From the NCBI RefSeq assembly GCF_009829925.1, contig NZ_SNVJ01000007.1, positions 62,001 through 126,000 on the forward strand: a DNA stretch of 64,000 nucleotides, written 5' to 3'. The stretch comes from Teichococcus coralli. GTDB taxonomy: Bacteria > Pseudomonadota > Alphaproteobacteria > Acetobacterales > Acetobacteraceae. Within the stretch, counting starts at the first letter, position 1. Every line of letters starts with the position of its first letter. The translations under genes and the position numbers were made by a program. This document shows, piece by piece, positions 9,005 to 18,407 of this stretch. The notes under the pieces are model-generated. The model saw nothing but the letters and a program-made list of their open reading frames with translations. It did not search any database and was not told the origin of the DNA.

Positions 9005-9858
9005 AGATCCTCGAATCCGTTGCCCCCCTGGCCGAGAGCCATGACGGCTTCATCCTCGACATCTGGGGCGTGCTGCACGACGGCGAGAAGCCCTATCCCG
9101 GCGTGCCCGAGGCGCTGCGGGAACTGCGCGCGCGGGGCAAGCGGATCGTGCTGCTCTCCAACGCGCCGCGCCGGGCCTGGACGGTGGGTGCGGCGCTGGC
9201 CGAGATGGGGCTGGAGCCGGCGCTGTTCGACCGCATCGTGACCAGCGGCGAGGTCGCCTGGACGCTGCTGCGCGACCGCGCGCATCCCTGGTTCGCCAGG
9301 CTGGGGAAGCGCGCCTTCCATATCGGGCCGGAGCGCGACCTCTCGGTGATCGAGGAACTGGACGTGCCGCTGGCGGAGCGGCCGGAGGAGGCCGACTTCG
9401 TGCTCAACACCGGCCCCGACTTCAAGCATGGCCGGCAAAGCGTGGAGCCCTACCAGCCGATGCTGGAGGCCTGCGCGGCGGCGAAGCTGCCCATGGTCTG
9501 CACCAATCCGGACCGCGCGGTGATGGTGGGCGGGCAGCGGCTGATCTGCGCCGGCGCCTTCGCCGACCGCTACCTCGAGCTGGGCGGCGACGTGATGGAG
9601 ATCGGCAAGCCCGACGCCATGGTCTACGAGACGGTGCTCGCCGCGCTCGCCATGCCGGCAGAGCGGATCGTCGCCATCGGCGACACGCCGCATACCGACC
9701 TTGCCGGCGCGGCCGCGGTGGGCATCGACGCGGTCTGGGCGCTGACCGGCCTGGCGGGCGACAACCTTGGCCCCGATCCTTCCCCTGCCCTGCTGCAGAG
9801 CGAGGCGGAGCGCGAGGGGGTGAAGCCGGTGGCGGCGCTGCGCAGCCTGCGCTGGTAA
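9001..9858 (+). CDS. HAD-superfamily (subclass IIA) hydrolase
   Basis: 285 residues. The start FILDIWGVLHDGEKPYPGV is the first HAD motif as found in the NagD/TIGR01459-like group, with nucleophile Asp20; the second motif is IVLLSNAPR and the last IVAIGDTPHTDLAGA. The insertion of a subclass IIA cap lies between. These enzymes are phosphatases, and the TIGR01459 group is often found near nucleotide or flavin genes; coupling with pyrD by a four-base overlap suggests a housekeeping job such as nucleotide or flavin phosphate removal, but this is inference. Confidence 0.88.
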   Translation: MKILESVAPLAESHDGFILDIWGVLHDGEKPYPGVPEALRELRARGKRIVLLSNAPRRAWTVGAALAEMGLEPALFDRIVTSGEVAWTLLRDRAHPWFARLGKRAFHIGPERDLSVIEELDVPLAERPEEADFVLNTGPDFKHGRQSVEPYQPMLEACAAAKLPMVCTNPDRAVMVGGQRLICAGAFADRYLELGGDVMEIGKPDAMVYETVLAALAMPAERIVAIGDTPHTDLAGAAAVGIDAVWALTGLAGDNLGPDPSPALLQSEAEREGVKPVAALRSLRW

Positions 9859-9960
9859 GCGGGTAAGCGCAGGGCAGCTCCGCGCTATGAGCATGGCTTG
9901 CGGCGGTTTGGCGGTGCGGTGTGGCTGGCGCTTCCGGAGATCATGCCCATAGGGTGAGGC

Positions 9961-11187
9961 ATGAGCCCGCGCGATGTCGTACAGCCGGACCAATCCTTGC
10001 CCCTGGAGGAGCACCCGCCGCCGGGGAAGGTGCCAGAGACCTGGCTGCTGACCCTGCTGATGGGCCTTGGCCCCTTCAGCATGCAGATCATCATCCCTTC
10101 GCTGCCGCTGCTGGCGGTGATCTTCAGCGTGCCCTACGCCACTGCCCAGATGACGCTGACCGTCTATCTGGTCGGCATCGCGCTGGGCCAGCTCATCTAC
10201 GGGCCGCTGTCCGACCGCTTCGGCCGGCGGCCGGTGCTGATGCTCGGGCTCGGGGTGTACCTGGTGGGCTCGCTCGCAGCCCTGCTGGCGCCCGCGATCG
10301 GCTGGCTGGTGGCGGCAAGGGCGGCGCAGGCGGCGGGAGGCTGCGCAGGGATGGTGCTCTCCCGCGCGATCATCCGCGACGTCTTCCCGCGCGACCAGGC
10401 GGCCAGCAAGATCGGCTTCGTGATGATGGGCATGACGGTGGCGCCGATGCTGGCGCCGCTGATCGGCGCCGAGCTGGCGGCGGCCTTCGGCTGGCGGGCC
10501 GTCATGCTGGCCTGCGTGCTGTTCGGCGTGGTGATCGCGCTGCTGGCGCTGCGCCTGCCGGAGACGCTGCGCCAGCCGCAGCCGCTGCCGGGCCTGGGAG
10601 GCATGGCACGGGCCTACTGGCAGCTGGCGGGGGTGCGGTCCTTCCGCTGCTACGCCGCCATCACCGCCTGTACCTCCGGCGTCTTCTTCGCCTTCATGTC
10701 CGGCGCCCCGCGGGTGATCATGGATGGGATGGGCCATACGGCGCGGGTCTATGCCCTCGCCTTCATGACCATTTCGGTTGCCTTCGCCGCCGGCTCGTTC
10801 CTGGCGGGCCGATTCTCCGCCCGGATGGGGCTGGTGCGGATGCTGCATCTCGGCCTCGCCGGCAGCACGGCCGGCGCGCTGCTCGGCGTGGGCGTGCAGG
10901 CGCTGCTGCCGCCCTCCCTGCTGCTGTTCTTTCTTCCGATGGCGATCGTGGCGCTGGGCAACGGCATCTCCCAGCCCAACGCCGTGGCCGCCGCGGTCAG
11001 TGTGCGGCCGCAGCTTGCCGGCACCGCCTCCGGCCTGGTGGGAGCGGCGCAGATGGCCTGCGGCGCGGCGATGACGCTGTTCGCCGGCGCGGTGGAACTG
11101 GGCTCGGGCATCGGCACCGCGGCCACCATGGCGGGCTGCGCCCTGGGCGCCCAGCTGGCCCTGCGCGGCGCGAGGCAGGCAGCTTGA
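9961..11187 (+). CDS. Bcr/CflA-type MFS drug efflux transporter
   Basis: 408 residues with twelve predicted helices. Loop 2-3 carries the MFS motif GPLSDRFGRRPV (81-92), and helix 4-5 has ARAAQAAGGCAGMVLSRAII, which resembles the Bcr/CflA drug-resistance branch; RDVFPRDQAASKIG follows as usual in that branch. It should pump compounds out in exchange for protons. The stop overlaps the ATG of the Hpt gene (TGATG), an unusual coupling of a transporter with a phosphotransfer protein. Confidence 0.9.
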   Translation: MSPRDVVQPDQSLPLEEHPPPGKVPETWLLTLLMGLGPFSMQIIIPSLPLLAVIFSVPYATAQMTLTVYLVGIALGQLIYGPLSDRFGRRPVLMLGLGVYLVGSLAALLAPAIGWLVAARAAQAAGGCAGMVLSRAIIRDVFPRDQAASKIGFVMMGMTVAPMLAPLIGAELAAAFGWRAVMLACVLFGVVIALLALRLPETLRQPQPLPGLGGMARAYWQLAGVRSFRCYAAITACTSGVFFAFMSGAPRVIMDGMGHTARVYALAFMTISVAFAAGSFLAGRFSARMGLVRMLHLGLAGSTAGALLGVGVQALLPPSLLLFFLPMAIVALGNGISQPNAVAAAVSVRPQLAGTASGLVGAAQMACGAAMTLFAGAVELGSGIGTAATMAGCALGAQLALRGARQAA

Positions 11188-11597
11188 TGAAGGCTGCGGT
11201 ATCAGGCTCCGCATACGTTGACCCGGCGCAAGCGGTTTGCCACCGTCGCGGGGTGGATATCCTTGACCCCCAGATCGCCCGCGAACTCGCCGCCGAGTTG
11301 CCGCCCGACGTCTTCGCCGAAGTCCTGCGGACCTTCGAGGCCGACCTGACCCGTCTTGCCGCGGAGATGCAGCAGGCAGCGCGGCAAGGGGATGCGGAAG
11401 GCTGCCGGCGCAGCGCACATGCGCTGGCGGGTACGGCTGCCTCGATCGGCGCCCAGGCGCTGGAACGGGTAGCCCGCCTTGCGCTCGGCCCGGACCCGCG
11501 GCCGACCGGCCAGCCGGAACTTGAGGAAGTCCAGCGGATTCTCCACGCGACGCTGCAGGCGTTGCGAGCACTTCCGGAGACATGTCCTCGCCCCTGA
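11187..11597 (+). CDS. Stand-alone histidine phosphotransfer (Hpt) protein
   Basis: 136 residues. The core from about residue 24 is a four-helix Hpt domain; the phosphate-accepting histidine is His78 within RRSAHALAGTAASIGAQALE, followed by the expected small residues. No kinase or output domain is attached, so it should shuttle phosphate between a hybrid kinase and a response regulator. The two-receiver hybrid kinase at 15388-17961 has no Hpt of its own and is a natural partner candidate. The start overlaps the MFS stop; a GTG at 11253 would give just the domain. An 11-bp stem (11632-11658) lies downstream. Confidence 0.85.
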   Translation: MKAAVSGSAYVDPAQAVCHRRGVDILDPQIARELAAELPPDVFAEVLRTFEADLTRLAAEMQQAARQGDAEGCRRSAHALAGTAASIGAQALERVARLALGPDPRPTGQPELEEVQRILHATLQALRALPETCPRP

Positions 11598-11631
11598 CCG
11601 CGGCGAACCGGCTCCGCTGAGGCACCACCCG

Positions 11632-11658
11632 ACAGCTTCACGGAACGCGTGAAGCTGT
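11632..11658. terminator. Strong stem-loop after the Hpt gene
   Basis: ACAGCTTCACG (11632-11642), loop GAACG, CGTGAAGCTGT (11648-11658) form a perfect 11-bp stem, 35 bases after the Hpt stop. There is no T run, so it may slow or end transcription, or act as an operator for the downstream MHYT gene. Confidence 0.4.
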
Positions 11659-11736
11659 GATCTAAGGTTGTGGACAGGCGCTTGTTCTCTCGCTGAGAAT
11701 TATCGCGTGGAATCCGGCAGGACAAGGCTGAGGCGG

Positions 11737-13752
11737 ATGCTGCGGGTCTATACATGCCTGACGCAGGAGCACGATTTACGCCTCGTCCTACTGGCCGGGC
11801 TGGTTGACCTCGCGGGCACCCTCGTCGCGCTTGGCGTGCTGCGACGGGCACGCGGGGTGCATGGCTTGTCCCGCGCCGGCTGGCTGGTCCTGGCCGGAAT
11901 GAGCGGCGGCGCCGCCATCTGGTGCACCCACTTCATCGCAATGCTGGCCTACATGCCGAGCCCCGCGCTCGGCTTCGCGCCGACGCTCACGCTTGTTTCG
12001 CTGGTGGTCGCCATGCTGGGCTGCGGCCTCAGCTTCGGCGTCGCCGTCGGAGGGCCGCCATGGGCCTCCCTGGCGGGCGGTGCGCTGCTCGGCCTCAGCG
12101 GCAGCGCCATGCACTACATCGGCATGGCGGCGTACGGTGCCAACGGCATCCTGGCCTATGACGGCCTGCTGGTCGGCGCATCGGTGCTGCTGGCGGTGCT
12201 GTTCTGCATGGCAGCCTTGTTCCAGGCGCTGCAGGGCGATGGCTGGCGCGGATGGCTGGAAGGCGGGCTGCTGTTCTGCCTGGGAATCGCCGCCCTGCAC
12301 TTCACCGGCATGGGCGCGATCGAGATCCTTCCCGCTCCCCGGCAGCTGGCGAAGGGAAGCACGGCCCAGGAGCCGCTCGCGCTGGCGGTCGGCGTGGTGG
12401 CGCTGCTGGTGGTTTCCGCGACCGCGACCGCCTGGCTGATTGACCGCCGCAACGAGGAGACGGGACGGGGCAGGATGCGGCAACTGGCCCTGCACGACGG
12501 CCTGACAGGGCTTCCCAACCGCCTCGCCTTCAGCACCCACCTCAGCCGGCAGCTCGGCGCGGCGCGGAGCGGAGGTGGCGGGCTGGCCCTGCTGTGGCTC
12601 GGCCTCAACCGCTTCAGCCAGGTCAACGACCTGTATGGACAGGCCGCGGGCGACGCGGCGCTGCGCGATTACGCGCACCGGCTGGACCGGCTGCGGCCGG
12701 AAGGCGGCATGGCCGCCCGCATGGGCAGCGACGAGTTCGGCCTGTTGCAGCCCTATGGCTCGCGGCACGAGGTCGAGATGCTGGTGAGCCGGTTGGAGGC
12801 GATGGCCTTGCTGCCGGGCGAGGCCAGGGCCGGCATCTCGGCCGCCATCGGCGTGGCGCTGTTTCCCCACGACGGCGGAAACGCGGAGGCGCTGATGGCC
12901 AATGCCGCACTGGCGATGCGCCGCGCCAAGGCGATGCGGGCCGGTCGCGCCTGCTTCTATGACGCCGCGGAGGACGCCTCGGCGCGCGACAGGCTTCGGC
13001 TGGCCGACGACCTGCGGCTGGCGCTGGAGCGGGCGGAGTTCCGTCTGTTCTACCAGCCGCAGGCCCAGGCTCGCAGCCGCCGCCTGTGCGGCCATGAGGC
13101 GCTGATGCGGTGGCACCATCCGGAGCGCGGCCTCATTGCGCCCGGCATCTTCATTCCGCTGGCGGAGGAGACCGGACTGATCCTGGCGCTTGGCGAATGG
13201 GCTCTGCGCACCGCCTGCGCCGAGGCGGCGGCGGAGCCGAGGCTGGGCAAGGTGGCGGTGAACCTTTCGCCGCTGCAGTTCCGCCAGCCCGGCCTGCCCG
13301 AGCTGGTGGCCGGCGCGCTGGCCGAAAGCGGCCTGCCCGCCGCGCGGCTGGAGCTGGAGATCACCGAGTCGGTGATGATGCGGGACCCGGAACGGGCGGT
13401 GGAAATGCTGCAGCGGATGAAGCGGCTGGGCATCAGCGTGGCGATGGACGACTTCGGCACCGGCTATTCGTCCCTGGCCACACTGCGCGCCTTTCCGTTC
13501 GACAAGATCAAGCTCGACCGCTCCTTCATCCCGGAAATCGAGAGCGATCCGCAGGCGCGCGCCATCCTGCGGGCGGTGCTGGGCATCGGCCGCGGGCTCG
13601 GCATTCCGGTGCTGGCGGAGGGGGTGGAGACGGAGGCGCAGCTCGCGACGCTGCGCGACGAGGGCTGCGCCGAGATCCAGGGCTACCTGCTCGGAGCGCC
13701 CTGCCCGCTCTCGATGCTGCATTTTCCAGCCGCCCGCGCCGCCACCGCATGA
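11737..13752 (+). CDS. MHYT-GGDEF-EAL cyclic-di-GMP signalling protein
   Basis: 671 residues. Residues 12-235 are a seven-helix MHYT sensor with its repeated motif at WCTHFIAMLAY (62-72), SAMHYIGMAAY (123-133) and ALHFTGMGAI (186-195), thought to bind copper or a gas ligand. A GGDEF domain follows (245-410); its signature is GSDEF (330-334), so cyclase activity is uncertain. The EAL domain (425-665) keeps EAL (454-456), DDFGTGYSS (571-579), KIKLDRSF and EGVET (628-632), so c-di-GMP hydrolysis is likely. The start at 11737 follows a GAGGCGG site; earlier in-frame starts would add a hydrophilic leader before the first helix. Confidence 0.92.
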   Translation: MLRVYTCLTQEHDLRLVLLAGLVDLAGTLVALGVLRRARGVHGLSRAGWLVLAGMSGGAAIWCTHFIAMLAYMPSPALGFAPTLTLVSLVVAMLGCGLSFGVAVGGPPWASLAGGALLGLSGSAMHYIGMAAYGANGILAYDGLLVGASVLLAVLFCMAALFQALQGDGWRGWLEGGLLFCLGIAALHFTGMGAIEILPAPRQLAKGSTAQEPLALAVGVVALLVVSATATAWLIDRRNEETGRGRMRQLALHDGLTGLPNRLAFSTHLSRQLGAARSGGGGLALLWLGLNRFSQVNDLYGQAAGDAALRDYAHRLDRLRPEGGMAARMGSDEFGLLQPYGSRHEVEMLVSRLEAMALLPGEARAGISAAIGVALFPHDGGNAEALMANAALAMRRAKAMRAGRACFYDAAEDASARDRLRLADDLRLALERAEFRLFYQPQAQARSRRLCGHEALMRWHHPERGLIAPGIFIPLAEETGLILALGEWALRTACAEAAAEPRLGKVAVNLSPLQFRQPGLPELVAGALAESGLPAARLELEITESVMMRDPERAVEMLQRMKRLGISVAMDDFGTGYSSLATLRAFPFDKIKLDRSFIPEIESDPQARAILRAVLGIGRGLGIPVLAEGVETEAQLATLRDEGCAEIQGYLLGAPCPLSMLHFPAARAATA

Positions 13753-13774
13753 GCTGGGGGTGGCGGCGTGGCGC

Positions 13775-14524
13775 TCAGCCGCGATGCACGCGCAGCGGAC
13801 CGAAAGCCTGGCAGACCGGCATCACCTGCAGCGTGTTCACGTTGACCCGGGCCGGACGGGTGGCGACCCAGTGCACGGCGTCCGCGATATCCTCCGGCGT
13901 CAGCGCCTCCGTGCCCTGGTAGACACCGGCGGCCTTGGCGGCGTCACCGCCGAAGCGAACGGTTGAAAACTCGGTGCCGCCGACCAGGCCGGGCTCGATG
14001 TCGGTCACCCGCACCGCGGTGCCATGCAGGTCGGCGCGCAGGTTCAGGCTGAACTGGCGCACGAAGGCCTTGGTGGCGCCATAGACGTTGCCGCCGGGAT
14101 AGGGCCACTCGCCCGCCGTGGAGCCGATATTCACCACATGGCCGCGGTTGCGCGCCACCATGCCCGGCAGAACGGCATGCGTCATGGCCACCAGCCCCTT
14201 GGTGTTCGTGTCGATCATCGTCTCCCAGTCGGCCAGGCTGGCGCGCTGCGCAGGCTCCAGGCCGAGGGCGAGGCCGGCATTGTTGACCAGCAGGTCGATC
14301 TCCGCCCAGTCGGCCGGCAGGCCGGCGATGGCGGCCTGGATGGCGGCGCTGTCCTGAACGTCCAGCGTGAGCGGAAGCACCCTGGCTTCGCCCAGTTCCC
14401 GCGCCAGCGCCTCCAGCCGGTCGGTGCGCCGGCCGGCGGCGATGATGCGCGCGCCGTCCTGGGCGAAGCGGCGGGCGATGGCGGCGCCAAAGCCGGCGGT
14501 GGCGCCGGTGACGAGAAGGATCAT
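13775..14524 (-). CDS. SDR-family oxidoreductase, YdfG-like
   Basis: 249 residues, classical short-chain dehydrogenase. NADP site VTGATAGFGAAIARRF at the N terminus with a following AAGRRTDRL, the NNAG motif, the catalytic serine in NIGSTAGEWPYPGGNVYGATK with YxxxK, and the C-terminal EALTPEDIADAVHWVATRP typical of YdfG (3-hydroxy acid/serine/malonic semialdehyde dehydrogenase). Substrate inferred from family only. Convergent with the MHYT gene, 22 bases apart. Confidence 0.9.
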   Translation of the reverse strand: MILLVTGATAGFGAAIARRFAQDGARIIAAGRRTDRLEALARELGEARVLPLTLDVQDSAAIQAAIAGLPADWAEIDLLVNNAGLALGLEPAQRASLADWETMIDTNTKGLVAMTHAVLPGMVARNRGHVVNIGSTAGEWPYPGGNVYGATKAFVRQFSLNLRADLHGTAVRVTDIEPGLVGGTEFSTVRFGGDAAKAAGVYQGTEALTPEDIADAVHWVATRPARVNVNTLQVMPVCQAFGPLRVHRG

Positions 14525-14644
14525 GCGGCTGGCTCCTGGCTCGGTGCCCCTTGCGTATGGCAGCGTGCCCGGGCCGAGGGAAGCCCGCCCGACAAACCCC
14601 GGCCGGCGACAAGGTCGGAGAAGCGAGTTCCCCCGGCCTTTCCG

Positions 14645-15370
14645 TCAGCCGACGCGCAGCAGGCGCGGACCGTGCTGCCGGAGCCAGCCATGCGCCGCCG
14701 CGCGATGCGGGCTGAGCCGGGCCAGGCTGGCCCAGAAGCGGGGCGAGTGGTTCATCTCCCGGAGGTGCGCCACCTCATGCGCCACCACGTAGTCGAGCAC
14801 CCAGGGGGGTGCCATCACCAGCCGCCAGGAGAAGGCCAGGGTGCCGTCCACGGCGCAGCTTGCCCAGCGGCTGCGCGGATCCTTCAGCCGGATGGCTTGC
14901 GGCGCGACGCCGAGCGTGGCGGCATGGCGCCAGGCACGCGGCGCGATGCGCAGCGACGCCTCGGCGCGCAGCAGCGCCAGAACACGCCGCGGCAGCGCCT
15001 CTTCCGCGCCGCCGACCAGGATGCGGCCTTCGCTCAGCAGCGCCGAGCCCGGGCGTGCGGTCTCGTGCTGGACGAGGTGGGGCACGTCGCCGACCGGCAC
15101 CGCGACGCCAGGGGCGAGGCGCAGCGGCGGCGGCAAGGCGTGCAGCCGGGTGGCCACCCATCCGGCATGGCGGCGCAGCAGGGCCAGGCCGGCGCGTTGG
15201 CTGGCGGTTGGCGGCAGGGTGACGACAACCTCGCCCTCCACCGGATCGATGCGCAGCGAGACCCGCCGCGCGCGCGGCGAGACGCGCCAGCGCAAAGGGC
15301 AGCGCAAGGGTGGCACGCCTGGCGCGAGGCGGAGCAGGATGCGTTCGGCGCTCTCCGGCAGAGCGGTCAC
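14645..15370 (-). CDS. YgjP-type (DUF45) zinc metallopeptidase-like protein
   Basis: 241 residues. The zinc-binding signature HEVAHLREMNHSPRFW sits near residue 195-210, preceded by RLKDPRSRWASCAVDGTLAFSW, the hallmark of the YgjP/DUF45 family (SprT-like fold). Family members carry the metallopeptidase site, but substrates are largely unknown. It lies 17 bases upstream, in transcription terms downstream, of the hybrid kinase gene on the same strand, so the two may share a transcript. A degenerate GTTCCCCCGG stretch near 14628 follows the stop and recalls the terminator palindromes, without a full stem. Confidence 0.85.
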   Translation of the reverse strand: MTALPESAERILLRLAPGVPPLRCPLRWRVSPRARRVSLRIDPVEGEVVVTLPPTASQRAGLALLRRHAGWVATRLHALPPPLRLAPGVAVPVGDVPHLVQHETARPGSALLSEGRILVGGAEEALPRRVLALLRAEASLRIAPRAWRHAATLGVAPQAIRLKDPRSRWASCAVDGTLAFSWRLVMAPPWVLDYVVAHEVAHLREMNHSPRFWASLARLSPHRAAAHGWLRQHGPRLLRVG

Positions 15371-15387
15371 GCCGCGGCTCCGGCCGG

Positions 15388-17961
15388 TCAGAACTCCGTC
15401 CCGTCCAGGGCACGCCGCATGATGTCGGTCAGAGCCCGGGGACCATAGGGCTTGGTCAGGAACAGGGCTCCGGGCATGTCCTCCGCCAGCTGCGGCGTGC
15501 CATAGCCGGAGGCGAAGACCACCCGCAGGCCGGGCCAGCGCCGCAGGGCCTGCTGGGCCAGCTCGATGCCGGACTGGCCGGGCAGGCCGATGTCGGTGAA
15601 CAACACGTCGAAGCTGTTGCGCTCCAGTTCACGCAGGGCATTGCGGGCATCGCGCGCGCTGATCACGGTGTAGCCGAGGCTGCTCAGCATATCCTCGCTG
15701 TCCATCAGGATCAGCGGATCATCCTCCACCAGCAGCACGCGGGCGCCCGTGGAGGCCGGGGCCGGCTGGCGGCTCGGGGCGGGAACGCGCGGCGCGGCGA
15801 CGGCCGCCAGGGCCTGCCGGCGGTTGTTCAGGGTGTGGCGAACCTTGCGCGCCAGATCCTCGCGCCGGTAGGGCTTGGAGAGCAGGTTCACCCCCGGGTC
15901 GAGCCGGCCGCCATGCACGATGGCGTTCTCCGTGTAGCCCGAGGTGAAGAGCACCGCCGCATGCGGCTGCAGCGTCTGGACCTGCCGCGCCAGGTCGGGG
16001 GCACGCACCGAGCCGGGCATCACCACGTCGGTGAACAGCAGGTCGATCGAAACGCCGCTCTTCACCAGATTCAGCGCGCTCTGCGCGTCCGAGCTGCGCA
16101 GCACGGTGTAGCCGAGATCGGTCAGCAGATCGACAACGGTCGCCTGCACCACCGGGTCGTCCTCCACCACCAGAATGGTTTCGTGGCCGCCCTCGACAGG
16201 GAGGATGGCGATCTGCGGAATGGCTTCCTCGGCGCTGTGCGTGCGCGGCAGGTAGATGCGCACCGTGGTGCCCTGCCCGACCTCGGAATAGATCTTGATG
16301 TGGCCATGGCTCTGCTTGACGAAGCCATAGACCATGGAGAGGCCGAGGCCGGTGCCACGCCCCTCGCGCTTGGTGGTGAAGAAGGGCTCGAAGACCTTTT
16401 CCAGCACCTCGGGCGCCATGCCGCAGCCGGTGTCGGAGACGGCGAGCATGATGTACTGGCCAGGCTGCACGTCCTCGTGCTGGAGGGCGTAGATCTCGTC
16501 CAGCATGGCGTTGCCGGCCTCGATGGTCAGCTTGCCGGCGCCGTCCATGGCGTCGCGCGCATTGACCGCGAGGTTGAGAAGCGCGTTCTGCACCTGGTCG
16601 GGGTCCGCCAGGGTGTTCCACAAGCCGCCGGCGATCACCGTCTCCAGCTCGATCGCCTCGCCCAGCGCGCGGCGCAGCAGGTCGTCCATGTCGCGCACCA
16701 GCCGGCCAAGATTGACCGCGCGCGGCTCCAGCGGCTGCCGTCGCGCAAAGGCAAGCAGCTGGGAGGCCAGCTTGGCGCCGCGGTCCACCGCGTTCAGCGC
16801 GGCCTCCAGCCGGCGCTTATCGTCCGGCACCACGATCGCCCGCTGCAACATCTGCAGGTTGCCGCTCAGGATCTGCAGCAGATTGTTGAAGTCATGCGCC
16901 ACGCCGCCGGTGAGCTGGCCGATCGCCTCCATCTTCTGCGACTGCCGCAGCGCCGCCTCGGTGCGCCGGCGCTCGGCCTCGCTCTCCTCCAGCGCGCGCG
17001 TGCGGACGCGCACCATGTCCTCAAGCTGATCCTTGTAGCGCTCCAGTTCGTCGGCGATGCGCTTCTGCTCGGTGACGTCGTAGCCCAGCACGAAAATGCC
17101 GGAGACGCTGCCATCGGCATCGAGGATCGGCTGATAAACGAAGTCGAGGAAGAGCTCGGCCAGCGGCGCGTCGGCATAGCGGTTCAGGCGGGCCAGCATG
17201 TTGCGGGCGCTGAACACCTCGCCGGTGGCGAAGACCCGGTCCAGGATCTCGAAGTAGGGCTGGCCCGCCAGCTCCGGCAGCGCCTCGCGTACCGGCTTTC
17301 CCAGCAAGTCCGTGCGTCCCACGAGATCGCAATAGGCTTCGTTGGCGATCTCAAAGACATGCTCCGGGCCGCGCAGATAGGCGGCGAAGGCCGGCGCCTG
17401 CTCCACGAGCCGGCGAAGATGCGCCCGCTCGGCGTCCAGCGCGCGGTTGACCGCCTCAACCGCCTGGGCACGGCGGAAGACGCTCTCCTCCAACCCGATC
17501 GCACCAGCGCCTGCCGAGCGCCGCCGCAGAAGCTGCATTTCGGTGATGTCGTCGGTCTGCTGGAGGATGAAGGCCAGCTCACCGGCCTCGTTGAGGATCG
17601 GCGTGTGGGTCGCGCTCCAGAAGCGCTCCTCGAAACGGGGTTCGCCCGGCCCGTCGACCGGGATGGCATAGCGGATATGCGCGATCGTGTGCCAGGTGCG
17701 GGTTTGCAGCACCGTTTCGAGCGAGTGCCGGAGCTGGCGCGTGCCCTCCCCGCCCGGATCATGCGCGCCTCCGGGAAAGGCCTCGAAGATGTTGCGCCCG
17801 AGGATGTCCCCGGCACTGCGCCCGGTGACGGCAAGATAGGCGCGGTTGGCCCAGACCAGGGTGAACTCTGGATCCAGCACGACATAGGGGTGCGGCGCGG
17901 CATCAAGCAACCGCCCGAAATCCATCGCCGCAAGCCCTGAAGTTTCCTGCAATGAGTCCAT
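15388..17961 (-). CDS. Hybrid sensor kinase with two PAS and two receiver domains
   Basis: 857 residues, no membrane helix, so cytosolic sensing. Order: PAS (14-140), PAS (183-300), a coiled linker (305-345), HisKA with His356 in GGVAHDFNNLLQ, ATPase domain with NLAVNARDAMDG (463-474), DTGCGMAP and GTGLGLSMVYG, then receiver 1 (595-715, phosphate site Asp645 in FTDVVMPG) and receiver 2 (740-857, Asp790 in FTDIGLPG). No output or Hpt domain is attached; the free Hpt protein at 11187-11597 may carry phosphate onward. The GGVAHDFNN H-box is shared with stress and blue-light-type alphaproteobacterial kinases. Signal unknown. Confidence 0.92.
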   Translation of the reverse strand: MDSLQETSGLAAMDFGRLLDAAPHPYVVLDPEFTLVWANRAYLAVTGRSAGDILGRNIFEAFPGGAHDPGGEGTRQLRHSLETVLQTRTWHTIAHIRYAIPVDGPGEPRFEERFWSATHTPILNEAGELAFILQQTDDITEMQLLRRRSAGAGAIGLEESVFRRAQAVEAVNRALDAERAHLRRLVEQAPAFAAYLRGPEHVFEIANEAYCDLVGRTDLLGKPVREALPELAGQPYFEILDRVFATGEVFSARNMLARLNRYADAPLAELFLDFVYQPILDADGSVSGIFVLGYDVTEQKRIADELERYKDQLEDMVRVRTRALEESEAERRRTEAALRQSQKMEAIGQLTGGVAHDFNNLLQILSGNLQMLQRAIVVPDDKRRLEAALNAVDRGAKLASQLLAFARRQPLEPRAVNLGRLVRDMDDLLRRALGEAIELETVIAGGLWNTLADPDQVQNALLNLAVNARDAMDGAGKLTIEAGNAMLDEIYALQHEDVQPGQYIMLAVSDTGCGMAPEVLEKVFEPFFTTKREGRGTGLGLSMVYGFVKQSHGHIKIYSEVGQGTTVRIYLPRTHSAEEAIPQIAILPVEGGHETILVVEDDPVVQATVVDLLTDLGYTVLRSSDAQSALNLVKSGVSIDLLFTDVVMPGSVRAPDLARQVQTLQPHAAVLFTSGYTENAIVHGGRLDPGVNLLSKPYRREDLARKVRHTLNNRRQALAAVAAPRVPAPSRQPAPASTGARVLLVEDDPLILMDSEDMLSSLGYTVISARDARNALRELERNSFDVLFTDIGLPGQSGIELAQQALRRWPGLRVVFASGYGTPQLAEDMPGALFLTKPYGPRALTDIMRRALDGTEF

Positions 17962-18059
17962 CCTGCCTGCCAGCTGTGGTGGTTACACCGGCACCGCGGG
18001 AACCGAAAGGGTGAACCAAGCCGCCGCCATGCCACCGCAGCGTGGCAAGGCATCGCAGC

Positions 18060-18407
18060 CTAGCCGGGAAAGCCCTTCAGCTCGATCTCGACGAAGCTGA
18101 ACGGCTCGCTGCCGGCATTGACCACGTTGTGCTCCGCGCCAGGAGGGCGTTCGTAGGAAGCACCGGAGCCGAGTTCCGCCTCCATCGTCTCACCGCCAGG
18201 CAGCTCGAGGAGCATCTGTCCCGCCGAGAGCGGCACGACGATATAGCGATAGCCATGCCTGTGCCAGCCGGTCTCCGCGCCGGGCGGGAAGTCCCAGCGC
18301 GTCGCCCGCATCTCGGCATTGTCGATCTGCACGGTGGCGATGGCGGGCGGGCGGCAGCGCAACGGCTCCTCAAAGGCCTCGGGGCGACCCGGGTTGGACG
18401 GGCTCAT
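18060..18407 (-). CDS. Small cupin-domain protein
   Basis: 115 residues. A single cupin barrel: motif 1 is [20 protein letters not shown] with two histidines, motif 2 is [12 protein letters not shown]. The metal ligands G(x)5HxH and the later H are present. Such proteins are often small metal-dependent enzymes or sugar/ligand-binding proteins; function not predictable. The start at 18407 overlaps the stop of the YcgN-like gene by four bases, so the two are co-translated. The frame extends upstream to 18452, but that would run inside the neighbour. Confidence 0.82.
   Translation of the reverse strand: MSPSNPGRPEAFEEPLRCRPPAIATVQIDNAEMRATRWDFPPGAETGWHRHGYRYIVVPLSAGQMLLELPGGETMEAELGSGASYERPPGAEHNVVNAGSEPFSFVEIELKGFPG

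Noticed and set aside
8896-11628. Very long minus-strand frame (910 codons) across pyrD, HAD and MFS genes
   Set aside because: Covers three well-supported plus-strand genes and reads as repetitive His/Arg/Gln sequence.
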